DNA from: Salinisphaera sp002433465
GTDB lineage: Bacteria > Pseudomonadota > Gammaproteobacteria > Nevskiales > Salinisphaeraceae
DNA length: 64,000 nt
Reading direction: 5' to 3'
Assembly (NCBI RefSeq): GCF_040361435.1
Contig: NZ_APNL01000001.1
Span: 124,001-188,000 of the forward strand
Shown: positions 46,435 through 54,943 of the stretch, one piece after another
How positions within the stretch are numbered: the first letter of the stretch is position 1
How the letters are laid out: each line of letters starts with the position of its first letter
Notes under the pieces: generated by a model
The model's database searches: none
Seen by the model: the letters and a program-made list of their open reading frames with translations, nothing else
What the model was told of the DNA's origin: nothing
Program-made: the position numbers and the translations under genes

Positions 46435-47760
46435 ATTCCAGTCTTTCAATGGGGCGACACCATCAACGAGTTACGCGTTATCGAAGCGCACGAGCACGGC
46501 ATCGCGCGTGAACAGATCAGTCGGGCCGCGCTCGACACGCTCGAAGGTTTGCATGCTGCGGGGTTTCGTGCCTGCCTGGTTGGCGGCGCGGTACGCGACC
46601 TGCTACTGGGCGTACCGCCCAAGGACTTCGACGTCGCCACCGACGCCGAGCCGGAGCAGGTGGTCGAGGTCTTTGGCCGCAAGGCCCGCCTCATCGGGCG
46701 TCGTTTTCGTATTGCCCACGTACGATTTGGCCGTGAAATCGTCGAGGTGTCGACGTTTCGTGCCGACCCCGGCACCGCCGAGCCGGACGCCGATACCCGC
46801 GAGCTCGACGACGCCGGGCGCGTGCTGCGCGACAACGTGTTTGGCTCGATCGCCGAAGATGCGCGCCGACGCGACTTCGCGATCAACGGCCTGTACTACG
46901 ATATTGCCGACGACTGCGTACACGACTACGTGGGCGGCATGGACGACGTGGCCGCCTGCCGGCTGCGGCTGATCGGTGACCCTGCCGTGCGCTACCGCGA
47001 AGACCCGGTACGCATGATCCGGGCGGTGCGTATCGCCGCCAAGCTGGGCCTGACCATCGACGAGCCGGCACGCCCGCCGCGCGAGCTGGTGGGGCTGCTG
47101 GCCGATGTGCCGGCCGCGCGCATGTTCGACGAAGTGCTCAAGCTGCTCATGAACCCGGCCGGGGGGCGCGTATTCCGCATGCTGCGCCAATACGGCCTGT
47201 TCGCGCCGATGTTCGCGCAGACGTCGGCGGTGTTGGATTCGCCCTCGGGCGCGGCCAGCGAAGCGCTTATCGAGCAGGCGATCACCAATACGGCGGCGCG
47301 AATCGAAGCCGGCAAGCCGGTCACGCCGGCCTTTTTGTTCGCCGCTTTGCTGTGGCCCGCGGTACGCGAGCATGCGGCCATGCTCGAACGCGATGGCATG
47401 GCGCCGGCACCCGCGCTTGCCAGCGCCCAGAGCGCGGTAGTGGGCGATCAGATCCAGCGGGTATCTATTCCGAAGCGGTTTTCGATTCCGATGCGCGAGA
47501 TCTGGCACCTGCAGCCGCGCTTTCATCGGCGCCGCGGCAAGCAGCCCGCGCGGCTGATCGCGCATCCGCGTTTTCGTGCCGCCTACGACTTCTTGCTGCT
47601 GCGGGCTGCGGTCGGCGAAGTCGAGCATGAGTTGGCCGACTGGTGGACTCAGGCGCAGGACGATCCGTCCACGCCGGCGCCGGGCTCCGGCGCCGAGGCC
47701 CCCGGCAAAACCCGCAAGCGTCGGCGCGGTGGCCGTCGTCGTCGTAGTGAAACCGCCTGA
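46435..47760 (+). CDS. pcnB: poly(A) polymerase I, probable non-standard start codon
   Basis: Adds poly(A) tails to RNA 3' ends, promoting decay; nucleotidyltransferase family. The motif LVGGAVRDLLLG and the metal-binding KDFDVAT follow, then RRFRIAHVRFG and the RNA-binding region. The C-terminus ends in a basic tail (KTRKRRRGGRRRR). The first ATG in frame (46549) would start at MHAAGFRACLVGG and cut off a stretch that matches other PcnB proteins (VIEAHEHGIAREQISRAAL). No ATG, GTG or TTG lies in frame between the stop at 46336 and 46549. An ATT at 46435, preceded by GGGG, gives 441 residues; E. coli pcnB starts at AUU. The start is therefore inferred, and 46549 is the conservative choice. Confidence 0.85.
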   Translation: MPVFQWGDTINELRVIEAHEHGIAREQISRAALDTLEGLHAAGFRACLVGGAVRDLLLGVPPKDFDVATDAEPEQVVEVFGRKARLIGRRFRIAHVRFGREIVEVSTFRADPGTAEPDADTRELDDAGRVLRDNVFGSIAEDARRRDFAINGLYYDIADDCVHDYVGGMDDVAACRLRLIGDPAVRYREDPVRMIRAVRIAAKLGLTIDEPARPPRELVGLLADVPAARMFDEVLKLLMNPAGGRVFRMLRQYGLFAPMFAQTSAVLDSPSGAASEALIEQAITNTAARIEAGKPVTPAFLFAALLWPAVREHAAMLERDGMAPAPALASAQSAVVGDQIQRVSIPKRFSIPMREIWHLQPRFHRRRGKQPARLIAHPRFRAAYDFLLLRAAVGEVEHELADWWTQAQDDPSTPAPGSGAEAPGKTRKRRRGGRRRRSETA

Positions 47761-47797
47761 GGCAGGTCGCCAAAGGCAGGTGAATTCCGGTCGGGCC

Positions 47798-48295
47798 ATG
47801 GCGTCGGCCCACGTCGCCTGGATCGGCCTCGGCAGCAATCTGGAATCGCCGGCAGCACAGCTCGCCAGCGCGTTGGAGGCGCTGGCGCGCTGCGAAGCTA
47901 TTCGAGTTCTTGCGGCATCATCCTTTTATCGCACCGTGCCGGTGGGTGGCCCGCCCGGCCAGCCGATGTTCTGCAATGCCTGTGCCGCCGTGGCCACGCC
48001 GCTGTCCGCGCGGGCCCTGCTTGCGGTGATGCACGGCATCGAACGCGCCCACGGGCGCATACGCGATGTGCGCTGGGGGCCGCGAACCCTCGATCTCGAT
48101 CTGCTCGCCGTCGATGCGCTGCGCTGCGACGAGCCGACGTTGCAGCTGCCGCATCCACGCGCCTTCGAGCGCGCGTTCGTGCTGGTGCCGCTGGCCGAGA
48201 TCGCGCCGGCGCTCGTACTCGCCGGTTACGGGCGAGTCGCGGACCTGGCCGCCGCGATCGACCGCCAGGGCATCGAACGCTGGGACGGGGCATGA
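47798..48295 (+). CDS. folK: 2-amino-4-hydroxy-6-hydroxymethyldihydropteridine pyrophosphokinase
   Basis: Transfers pyrophosphate from ATP to 6-hydroxymethyl-7,8-dihydropterin in folate synthesis. The 165-residue protein has the HPPK motifs: GLGSNLESP at the N-terminus, SSFYRTVPVGG, the catalytic WGPRTLDLDLL, and LPHPRAFERAFVLVPLAEIAP. Length is normal (159 in E. coli). ATG 47798 has no clear ribosome binding site; an in-frame GTG at 47780 has AAAGG close upstream and is an alternative. The stop overlaps the kinase gene by ATGA. Confidence 0.93.
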   Translation: MASAHVAWIGLGSNLESPAAQLASALEALARCEAIRVLAASSFYRTVPVGGPPGQPMFCNACAAVATPLSARALLAVMHGIERAHGRIRDVRWGPRTLDLDLLAVDALRCDEPTLQLPHPRAFERAFVLVPLAEIAPALVLAGYGRVADLAAAIDRQGIERWDGA

Positions 48296-48933
48296 AGTCC
48301 GGCGCCTATATCGCCATAGAAGGGCCCATCGGCGTAGGCAAGAGCACGCTCGCCACACGGCTGGCCGCGACCCTCGGCGCGCGCGAGCTGCGCGAAGCGC
48401 CGGAAGACAACCCGTTTCTGGCGGCGTTCTACGATAACCCCACGGCGAACGCGCTGGCCGCGCAGCTGTCTTTTCTGCTCCAGCGCGCCCGCCAGATCGA
48501 CACACTGCGCCAGGTCGACCTGTTCGACGGCGGCTGTATTGCCGATTTCATGTTCGACAAGGACCCGCTGTTTGCGCGCCTGACGTTGTCCGGCCCCGAG
48601 CTCGCGCTCTATGAAGAGATCTATGCCCGCCTGTCCTGGGCCGCGCCGACGCCGGACTGCGTGATTTATCTCGATGCGCCGGTGGATGTGCTCATGGCCC
48701 GTATCGCCCGTCGCGATCGGCTGGCCGAGCGTCCGCTCGGCGCCGACTATCTGGGCAGGGTGGTCGCGGCCTATCGCGACTTCTTTGGCCGCTATGACGA
48801 CACTCGACTTATTCGCGTCGATGCCTGCGCGCTCGACCTGGTAGCCAACGAGCACGACTATCGCGCGGTCGTCGATGCGCTGGCCGGCCAAGCGCGTCAT
48901 GTCGTGCTCGATCGGCCGGCCGGGCGTGTCTGA
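48292..48933 (+). CDS. deoxynucleoside kinase (deoxyadenosine/deoxyguanosine kinase type)
   Basis: A 213-residue P-loop kinase of the dNK family, which phosphorylates deoxynucleosides. The P-loop is EGPIGVGKST at residues 9-18, followed by EDNPFLAAFY, which holds the acidic pair near the sugar site. A DRxxxxRP-like lid segment (RIARRDRLAERP) lies near residues 136-147. The phosphate acceptor (dA, dG or another nucleoside) cannot be read from the sequence. A kinase gene of this type between folK and panB is a common arrangement in Proteobacteria. It overlaps folK by 4 bp. Confidence 0.88.
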   Translation: MKSGAYIAIEGPIGVGKSTLATRLAATLGARELREAPEDNPFLAAFYDNPTANALAAQLSFLLQRARQIDTLRQVDLFDGGCIADFMFDKDPLFARLTLSGPELALYEEIYARLSWAAPTPDCVIYLDAPVDVLMARIARRDRLAERPLGADYLGRVVAAYRDFFGRYDDTRLIRVDACALDLVANEHDYRAVVDALAGQARHVVLDRPAGRV

Positions 48934-48984
48934 ACCAATCCGGGCTCGACCCATGTCAACACGTCTTTGGTATAGTCCCGCGCC

Positions 48985-49818
48985 ATGAAGACCAGCCCCT
49001 ATCCGCATCTGCAAAAGCGTGACGCCCAGCCGGTCACGGTTTCCGATTTGTCGCGCATGAAGGCCGAAGGCGAGAAGATCGCCTGCCTGACCGCCTACGA
49101 CGCCAGCTTCGCCGCGCTGGAAGACCGCGCCGGCGTGGACGTGGTGCTGGTGGGCGACTCGTTGGGCATGGTGGTCCAGGGTAATTCCACCACTGTGCCG
49201 GTCACCGTCGACGATATGGTTTATCACAGCCGTATCACGGCAGCGGGGCTGTCGCGGGCGTTCTTGATGACCGATCTGCCGTTTTTGTCCTATGGCACCA
49301 AGCACGACGCGCTGGAAACCTCGCGCCGGCTGATGGGCGAGGGCATGGCCCAGATGGTCAAGTTCGAAGGCGGCGAGATTCAGGCCGACACCATCGAGCA
49401 TCTGTCGATGCGCGGCGTGCCGGTGTGCGCGCATATCGGCCTGCAGCCGCAGCTGGTGCACAAGATGGGCGGCTTCAAGGTGCAGGGCCGCGGCGACGCC
49501 GCCGAAACCATGATTCGCGACGCCAAGCTGCTCGAGGAATCGGGCGCCGACGTGATCCTGCTGGAATGCGTGCCGTCGTCACTGGGCGCGGAAATCACCG
49601 CCAACGCCAAGGTGCCGGTCATCGGTATCGGCGCCGGTCCGGATACCGACGGCCAGATTCTGGTCATCTACGACATCCTGGGCCTGTCGCCGGGGCGCAA
49701 GCCGCGGTTCGTGAAGAACTATATGGACAGCGCGGATACGCTGGATGCGGCGGTCACCGACTATGTGGCCGAAGTGAAGAACGGCCGCTATCCGGGCGCC
49801 GAACACGCCTTTTCCTGA
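48985..49818 (+). CDS. panB: 3-methyl-2-oxobutanoate hydroxymethyltransferase
   Basis: Adds a hydroxymethyl group from methylene-tetrahydrofolate to 2-oxoisovalerate, making ketopantoate for pantothenate and CoA. The 277-residue protein shows the family motifs: KIACLTAYDASFA, VDVVLVGDSLGMVVQGN, the catalytic ..LLECVPSSLG, and IGIGAGPDTDGQILV. 2-Oxoisovalerate comes from the ilvBHC pathway elsewhere in the window. A TATAGT -10-like box lies just upstream (near 48973), but its -35 is poor. panC follows after 12 bp. Confidence 0.96.
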   Translation: MKTSPYPHLQKRDAQPVTVSDLSRMKAEGEKIACLTAYDASFAALEDRAGVDVVLVGDSLGMVVQGNSTTVPVTVDDMVYHSRITAAGLSRAFLMTDLPFLSYGTKHDALETSRRLMGEGMAQMVKFEGGEIQADTIEHLSMRGVPVCAHIGLQPQLVHKMGGFKVQGRGDAAETMIRDAKLLEESGADVILLECVPSSLGAEITANAKVPVIGIGAGPDTDGQILVIYDILGLSPGRKPRFVKNYMDSADTLDAAVTDYVAEVKNGRYPGAEHAFS

Positions 49819-49830
49819 TACGCGGTCGAC

Positions 49831-50679
49831 ATGCAACGACTCGACACGGCGCAACAGCTGCGCGCATGGCGCGCCGAGGCCAGCGGGAACGTGGGCCTCG
49901 TACCCACCATGGGCAACCTGCACGCAGGTCATCTGGCCCTGGTGGCCGCGGCCCGCGCACGTTGCAAACGCGTGGTGGTGAGTATTTTCGTCAACCCGCT
50001 GCAGTTCGGCCCGAACGAGGATCTCGACAGCTATCCGCGTACGCTCGATGCCGACCTGCAGGCGCTAGAGCAGGCCGGTGCAGACGCGGTCTTCGCTCCG
50101 GCGGTGGAGCAGATGTACCCGCACGGCGGCACGACAGCGACCACGGTTCGGGTTGAAGGCATTACCGACATGCTCTGTGGCAGCCGCCGGCCCGGGCATT
50201 TCGAAGGGGTGGCCACGGTGGTCACCAAACTGTTGAACCTGGTGGACCCGGACGAGGCGTTTTTCGGCGAGAAGGATTTTCAGCAGCTGGCGGTCATTCG
50301 TCGGTTGGTGGCGGATCTGTGCATGCAGGTCGATATCGTCGGCGTGCCGACGGTGCGCGAAGCCGATGGGCTGGCGCTGTCGTCGCGCAATCAGTACCTG
50401 CAGGCCGACGAGCGCAAGCGCGCACCGGCATTGGCCGCCGCGCTCGCCGATTGCAGGGCGCGTCTGAGCGAAGGCGAGCGGGACTTCGTCGCGCTGGAGG
50501 CCCGGGGGCGCGCCATGATCGACGCCGCAGGCCTTAAAACCGATTATTTCGAAATACGTTCGCCTGAACTCACCGCACCGCGTGCCGATATGAAGGCATT
50601 CCGCGTGCTGGCTGCGGCCTTTCTTGGCCGTGCCCGCCTGATCGACAACATGGCGGTCGAGCCCGCGCCCGGACAGTAG
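49831..50679 (+). CDS. panC: pantothenate synthetase (pantoate--beta-alanine ligase)
   Basis: Condenses pantoate with beta-alanine using ATP. The 282-residue protein has the nucleotidyltransferase HxGH motif in PTMGNLHAGH (His31-His34), the FVNPLQFGPNEDLDSYPR segment, and the KMSKS-like region with GEKDFQQL and ALSSRNQYL. It lies in a panB-panC-panD operon and precedes panD by about 65 bp. Confidence 0.96.
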   Translation: MQRLDTAQQLRAWRAEASGNVGLVPTMGNLHAGHLALVAAARARCKRVVVSIFVNPLQFGPNEDLDSYPRTLDADLQALEQAGADAVFAPAVEQMYPHGGTTATTVRVEGITDMLCGSRRPGHFEGVATVVTKLLNLVDPDEAFFGEKDFQQLAVIRRLVADLCMQVDIVGVPTVREADGLALSSRNQYLQADERKRAPALAAALADCRARLSEGERDFVALEARGRAMIDAAGLKTDYFEIRSPELTAPRADMKAFRVLAAAFLGRARLIDNMAVEPAPGQ

Positions 50680-50745
50680 TCGAGCGCACTTTTTTTCGTT
50701 ACGCTTTAGTCATATTCTTCCCGTTTCGGATCTCAGGAGACAGTC

Positions 50746-51126
50746 ATGCAAGTGACGCTTCTCAAAGCAAAACTTCATCGTGCCTGCACGACGCACGCCG
50801 AGCTTGATTATGAAGGCTCCTGCGCGATCGATTCCGACCTGCTCGATGCAGCCGGGATTTTTCCGTATGAACAGATCGAGATCTACAACGTCACCAATGG
50901 TGAGCGTTTCTCGACCTATGCGATCAGCGCGGAATCCGGCTCGCGGGTGATTTCGGTCAACGGTGCGGCCGCGCACAAGGCCTCGCCGGGCGATCGACTG
51001 ATCATCTGTGCCTATGCACGCATGCCGGAAGGCGAAGCGAGGGCACACAAGCCGCGCCTGATCTATCTCGACGAGAGCAATCAGGTCACGCACACGCGCA
51101 ACGCGATCCCGGTACAGGCGGCGTAA
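50746..51126 (+). CDS. panD: aspartate 1-decarboxylase
   Basis: Pyruvoyl enzyme that makes beta-alanine from aspartate for pantothenate. The 126-residue pro-enzyme has the self-cleavage pair exactly where expected, Gly24-Ser25 in DYEGSCAID, which gives a beta chain and a pyruvoyl-bearing alpha chain. Other landmarks are Lys9 in LLKAKLHRA and the NGAAAHKASPGD loop. A good ribosome binding site (AGGAG) precedes ATG. Unlike E. coli, the Gammaproteobacteria with this cluster often carry pgi right behind, as here. Confidence 0.96.
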   Translation: MQVTLLKAKLHRACTTHAELDYEGSCAIDSDLLDAAGIFPYEQIEIYNVTNGERFSTYAISAESGSRVISVNGAAAHKASPGDRLIICAYARMPEGEARAHKPRLIYLDESNQVTHTRNAIPVQAA

Positions 51127-51158
51127 GCCGGACGGACCCGCCGGGGTCGACAGCGCAG

Positions 51159-52781
51159 GTGGACGATATTCGCGATCTGCCGGCCTGGCGCGAGCTGGGT
51201 CGACTCGCTGCACAGCTGCGGTCTACGCGGGTGGACGCGATGTTCGATCGCGATCCGCGCCGGGCAGAGCGCTTTACGCTGTCTGCGGCCGGCATCGCGC
51301 TCGACTTCTCCAAGCAGCGCGTGGATTGCTCGGTTATGGCGGCGCTGGGCCAGCTTGCCCAGAGTCGCGGGTTCTATCCGCTTCGAGACGCCCTGTTCAG
51401 CGGCGAGCCGATCAATACCAGCGAAGAGCGGGCCGCCTGGCATATCGCATTGCGTCGCCCGGCCGACGCGCCGCTGTACGACGAGGTGCATGCGGTACGC
51501 GAGGACATGGCGGCGTTCGTCGACGATCTGCGCAGCGGTCGTTGGACAGGGCATACGGGCGAGCCGATTCGCGATATCGTCAATATCGGCATTGGCGGGT
51601 CCGATCTCGGCCCGCGCATGGTCTACGAGGCATTGGCGGTGCCGGAGCAGCGTATCCGTTGTCATTTCGTCGCCAACGTCGACCCGGCCGATCTGGACGA
51701 CACGCTTGCCGAACTGCAGGCCGAACGCACGCTGTTCATCGTTACCTCCAAATCCTTTACCACGGCAGAGACACTGGCCAACGCGCGTGTGGCCCGACAA
51801 TGGCTGCTCGACAAGGGCGCCGGCGAAGCCGATATCGCCCGGCATTTCGTGGCCGTATCCACCAACGCCGAGGCCGTGCAGGCGTTCGGTATCGATCGCA
51901 TGTTCGGCTTCTGGGACTGGGTCGGCGGTCGGTTTTCGCTGTGGTCGGCGGTCGGGTTATCGATCGCGGCGGGGCTGGGCATGGCGGCATTCGAGGCCTT
52001 GCTGGCCGGCGCTCACGCCATGGACGCGCATTTTCGCGAAGCGCCGCTGGACGAGAATCTGCCGGCCGCGCTCGGGATGATCGGGGTCTGGAACAACAAC
52101 TTTCTGGGTCTGCCGAGCCATATCGTCGTGCCTTATGCGCAGCGACTGGCTGCGTTGCCGGCTTATCTGCAGCAGCTGGAGATGGAAAGTAACGGCAAGT
52201 CGGTCACGCGCGCGGGCGAACCGGCCGTTGTGAACACGGTGCCGGCGGTCTGGGGCAGCGTGGGTACCAATGCCCAGCACGCCTTCTTCCAGATGCTGCA
52301 TCAGGGCGAACTGGCGGCCGACATCGATTTCGTACTGCCGCTGTCGCCGCCCGCCGATGCGCACGACCCACGCGAACGCCAGCGCGTGGCTAACTGCCTG
52401 GCCCAGGCCGAAGCACTGATGTGCGGTCGCGACCCGGACGCGTTGGTCGACGAACTCACCCAGCAGGGGCTACAGGGGGGCGCGCTCGAACGGCGTCTGG
52501 CCGCCCGTCGCTTCGATGGCAACCGCCCCAGCTCCATGATTGTCATGGATCGGCTCGATGCCCATCACCTGGGCGCGCTGCTGGCCGCCTATGAACACAA
52601 GGTGTTCGTGCAAGGGCTCATCTGGGGTATCAACAGCTTCGATCAGTGGGGCGTGGAGCTGGGCAAGACCATGGCCGAGCGGCTTGTCGACGAACTCGAC
52701 GGCCACGGCGAGGTGGGTCAGCACGACGCCTCGACCCAGGCACTGCTTGCACGCGTGCGCCGCAGCTGGGATCGGGACTGA
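51159..52781 (+). CDS. pgi: glucose-6-phosphate isomerase
   Basis: Interconverts glucose 6-phosphate and fructose 6-phosphate. The 540-residue protein has both PGI signatures: DWVGGRFSLWSAVGLS (near residue 253) and GLIWGINSFDQWGVELGK (near residue 489), plus NIGIGGSDLGPRM in the sugar-phosphate binding part. It begins with GTG at 51159, 32 bp after panD. With zwf-pgl-edd-eda it allows fructose 6-phosphate to be routed into the Entner-Doudoroff pathway. Length is normal (549 in E. coli). Confidence 0.96.
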   Translation: MDDIRDLPAWRELGRLAAQLRSTRVDAMFDRDPRRAERFTLSAAGIALDFSKQRVDCSVMAALGQLAQSRGFYPLRDALFSGEPINTSEERAAWHIALRRPADAPLYDEVHAVREDMAAFVDDLRSGRWTGHTGEPIRDIVNIGIGGSDLGPRMVYEALAVPEQRIRCHFVANVDPADLDDTLAELQAERTLFIVTSKSFTTAETLANARVARQWLLDKGAGEADIARHFVAVSTNAEAVQAFGIDRMFGFWDWVGGRFSLWSAVGLSIAAGLGMAAFEALLAGAHAMDAHFREAPLDENLPAALGMIGVWNNNFLGLPSHIVVPYAQRLAALPAYLQQLEMESNGKSVTRAGEPAVVNTVPAVWGSVGTNAQHAFFQMLHQGELAADIDFVLPLSPPADAHDPRERQRVANCLAQAEALMCGRDPDALVDELTQQGLQGGALERRLAARRFDGNRPSSMIVMDRLDAHHLGALLAAYEHKVFVQGLIWGINSFDQWGVELGKTMAERLVDELDGHGEVGQHDASTQALLARVRRSWDRD

Positions 52782-52837
52782 CCCGATCCGGGCGGCCACT
52801 GTCGTCGGCAGCACGGTCGTAGCGCTAGAATGCACGC

Positions 52838-54343
52838 ATGACCGAATCCAGCGAATATCTTCCCGAAGTCGTCTATAACGCAGAGCAGGTGGCCGCGCTC
52901 GATCGCCGATTCATCGAAACATTCGACGTCGACGGTTTTGAACTCATGCAGCGTGCGGCGCGCGCAGCGTACGCGGAGCTGGCCCACATCTGGGCCATGC
53001 CGGGCACCATGGTCGTGTACTGCGGGCCGGGCAACAACGGCGCCGACGGATTGCTTGTGGCCGATCTGGCCCGACAGGGCGGCTGGGCGGTGCATGTCGT
53101 AAGCCTCGCCGGTACCGAAAAATACACCGGCGATGCGGCGAAAGCGCTGTCGCGCTATATGGAAAACGGCGGCACCGTCGAAGCCTTCGATAACCGCCCG
53201 GTCGAAGCCGACCTGGTAGTGGACGCGCTGCTCGGAACCGGCCTCAATCGCGATGTCGAAGGCGATTTCGCTGCCGCGATCGAGTCCATCAACCAAGCCG
53301 GCGACGCCGGTATCGGCGTGTTCGCGGTAGATATCGCTTCCGGTATCGATGCGAGCACGGGCCACGTATGGGCGCATGCAGTACGCGCGGATGCGACCGC
53401 CACGTTTATTGGGCTCAAGCTGGGCATGCTCACCGGCGAAGGCCCCGCGCACTGCGGCGATATTGCGTTCAGCGCATTGGATGCGCCGGATGCACTCTAT
53501 GCCGACCAAACCTATACCGCGCGCCGACTGACCCACCGCCGGCTGCGCAAGGCGCTGCGCCCGCGTTCGCGCAACCAGCACAAGGGCGATAACGGCCATG
53601 TGCTCTGCGTGGGCGGCAATCGCGGCATGGGCGGCTCGATTCGCATGACGGCAGAAGCGGCGCTGCGTGCCGGCGCGGGGCTGGTGAGCGTGGTCTGTCA
53701 TGGCGACCACGCAGGCGCGATGAGCCAGGCGCGCCCGGAGCTGATGTGTCTCGGCGTCGATGCCCAGGCGTCGATCGCCGGCTTGATCGACGCCTGCGAT
53801 GTCATCGCGGTTGGCCCGGGCCTGGGCAGCGACGACTGGGCCGACAACCTCTGGCGACAGGTCATGGCGGCCGACAAGCCGCGGGTGGTCGATGCCGACG
53901 CGCTGAATCGCCTGGCGCGCGAGCCGCAGCAAAGCGACAACTGGATTCTTACCCCGCATCCGGGCGAGGCCGGGCGGCTGCTGGAGTGGCCGACGCCAGA
54001 CGTGCTCGACCATCGCGTGGATGCGGTCCGGGGGCTGCGCTCGCGCTACGGCGGCGTGGCGGTACTCAAGGGGGCCGGTAGCCTGATTGCCACCCCGGAA
54101 GAACTCTGGCTTTGTACCGACGGCAATCCCGGCATGGCGGTTGGCGGCATGGGCGATCTGTTGACCGGCGTGATCGCGTCACTCGCCGGCCAGGGGCTGA
54201 ATCTCGGTGCCGCGGCGAGCCTGGGCGTGTATGTGCATGCGCGAGCCGGGGATGCCGCCGCCGGTGAAGCCGGCCAGCGCGGTCTTGTGCCCAGCGATTT
54301 GTTTGCTGCCATACGCCGCTTCGTCAATCCCGGGCGTCCATGA
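52838..54343 (+). CDS. nnr: bifunctional NAD(P)HX epimerase / NAD(P)HX dehydratase
   Basis: Metabolite-repair enzyme that restores damaged hydrated NAD(P)H. The N-terminal YjeF_N domain (about residues 1-215) epimerises; its motifs include GPGNNGADGLLVADLA and DALLGTGLNRDVEG. The C-terminal ribokinase-like domain (about 225-501) is the ATP/ADP-dependent dehydratase, with GGNRGMGGSIRMTAEAALR, NWILTPHPGEAGRLL and the GNPGMAVGGMGDLLTGVIA motif. The stop overlaps tsaE by ATGA, the usual pairing. E. coli names for this gene are yjeF or nnr. Confidence 0.95.
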   Translation: MTESSEYLPEVVYNAEQVAALDRRFIETFDVDGFELMQRAARAAYAELAHIWAMPGTMVVYCGPGNNGADGLLVADLARQGGWAVHVVSLAGTEKYTGDAAKALSRYMENGGTVEAFDNRPVEADLVVDALLGTGLNRDVEGDFAAAIESINQAGDAGIGVFAVDIASGIDASTGHVWAHAVRADATATFIGLKLGMLTGEGPAHCGDIAFSALDAPDALYADQTYTARRLTHRRLRKALRPRSRNQHKGDNGHVLCVGGNRGMGGSIRMTAEAALRAGAGLVSVVCHGDHAGAMSQARPELMCLGVDAQASIAGLIDACDVIAVGPGLGSDDWADNLWRQVMAADKPRVVDADALNRLAREPQQSDNWILTPHPGEAGRLLEWPTPDVLDHRVDAVRGLRSRYGGVAVLKGAGSLIATPEELWLCTDGNPGMAVGGMGDLLTGVIASLAGQGLNLGAAASLGVYVHARAGDAAAGEAGQRGLVPSDLFAAIRRFVNPGRP

Positions 54344-54804
54344 TCCGACTGGCCGATCCGCAGGCCACGGATGCCCTGGGTGCGCAGCTGGCCGAGGCGT
54401 TGCGTGGCCTGGAGCAGGGCCTGGTCGTGTCCCTGACCGGCGAGCTGGGTGCCGGCAAGACCGCTTTGACGCGGGCGACGCTACGGGGTCTGGGCCATGC
54501 CGGGCGGGTGGTATCGCCCAGCTATACGCTCGTCGAGCCCTATGCGCTGGACACCCGCACCCTGTTCCATATGGATCTCTATCGTCTGGCTGATCCGGAA
54601 GAACTGGAATTTCTAGGCATTCGCGAGGTCAACACCGCGCGTGACTGGATATTTGTCGAGTGGGCAGAGCGGGGCGTCGGATTCCTGCCGCCCGTGGATA
54701 TCGATATCGGCTTGGAATACGACGGCAACGCGCGCTGTGCGCACTTCCAGGCGTATACCGAAACAGGCGCCGGGCTTTTGGCACGGCTTGGCATCGCTAG
54801 ATAG
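54340..54804 (+). CDS. tsaE: tRNA threonylcarbamoyladenosine biosynthesis protein TsaE
   Basis: ATPase partner of TsaB/TsaD in making the t6A37 modification of ANN-decoding tRNAs. The 154-residue protein has Walker A in LTGELGAGKTAL (about residues 32-43), the SPSYTLVEPY segment, the MDLYRL..PEELEFLGI stretch and FVEWAERG. Length matches E. coli YjeE (153). It overlaps the NAD(P)HX repair gene by 4 bp and precedes a cell-wall amidase, as in other Gammaproteobacteria. Confidence 0.95.
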   Translation: MIRLADPQATDALGAQLAEALRGLEQGLVVSLTGELGAGKTALTRATLRGLGHAGRVVSPSYTLVEPYALDTRTLFHMDLYRLADPEELEFLGIREVNTARDWIFVEWAERGVGFLPPVDIDIGLEYDGNARCAHFQAYTETGAGLLARLGIAR

Positions 54805-54943
54805 CCTCGTGCTTTCAAGTGGATAGGAAGGTAAAAGCGCCTATTGGCTGTTTTGATTGATAAAAAATAGTTGCGCGTGAGAAACGCCGGGGCTAGTCTC
54901 GCAATCGGGGAATAATATTCACGATGGTCTAGGCAGCGAATCT

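Noticed and set aside
54857..54874. TTGATTGATAAAA near the amidase gene as an FNR/ANR site
   Set aside because: Only the first half-site matches; the second half is a run of A, so no dyad is present.
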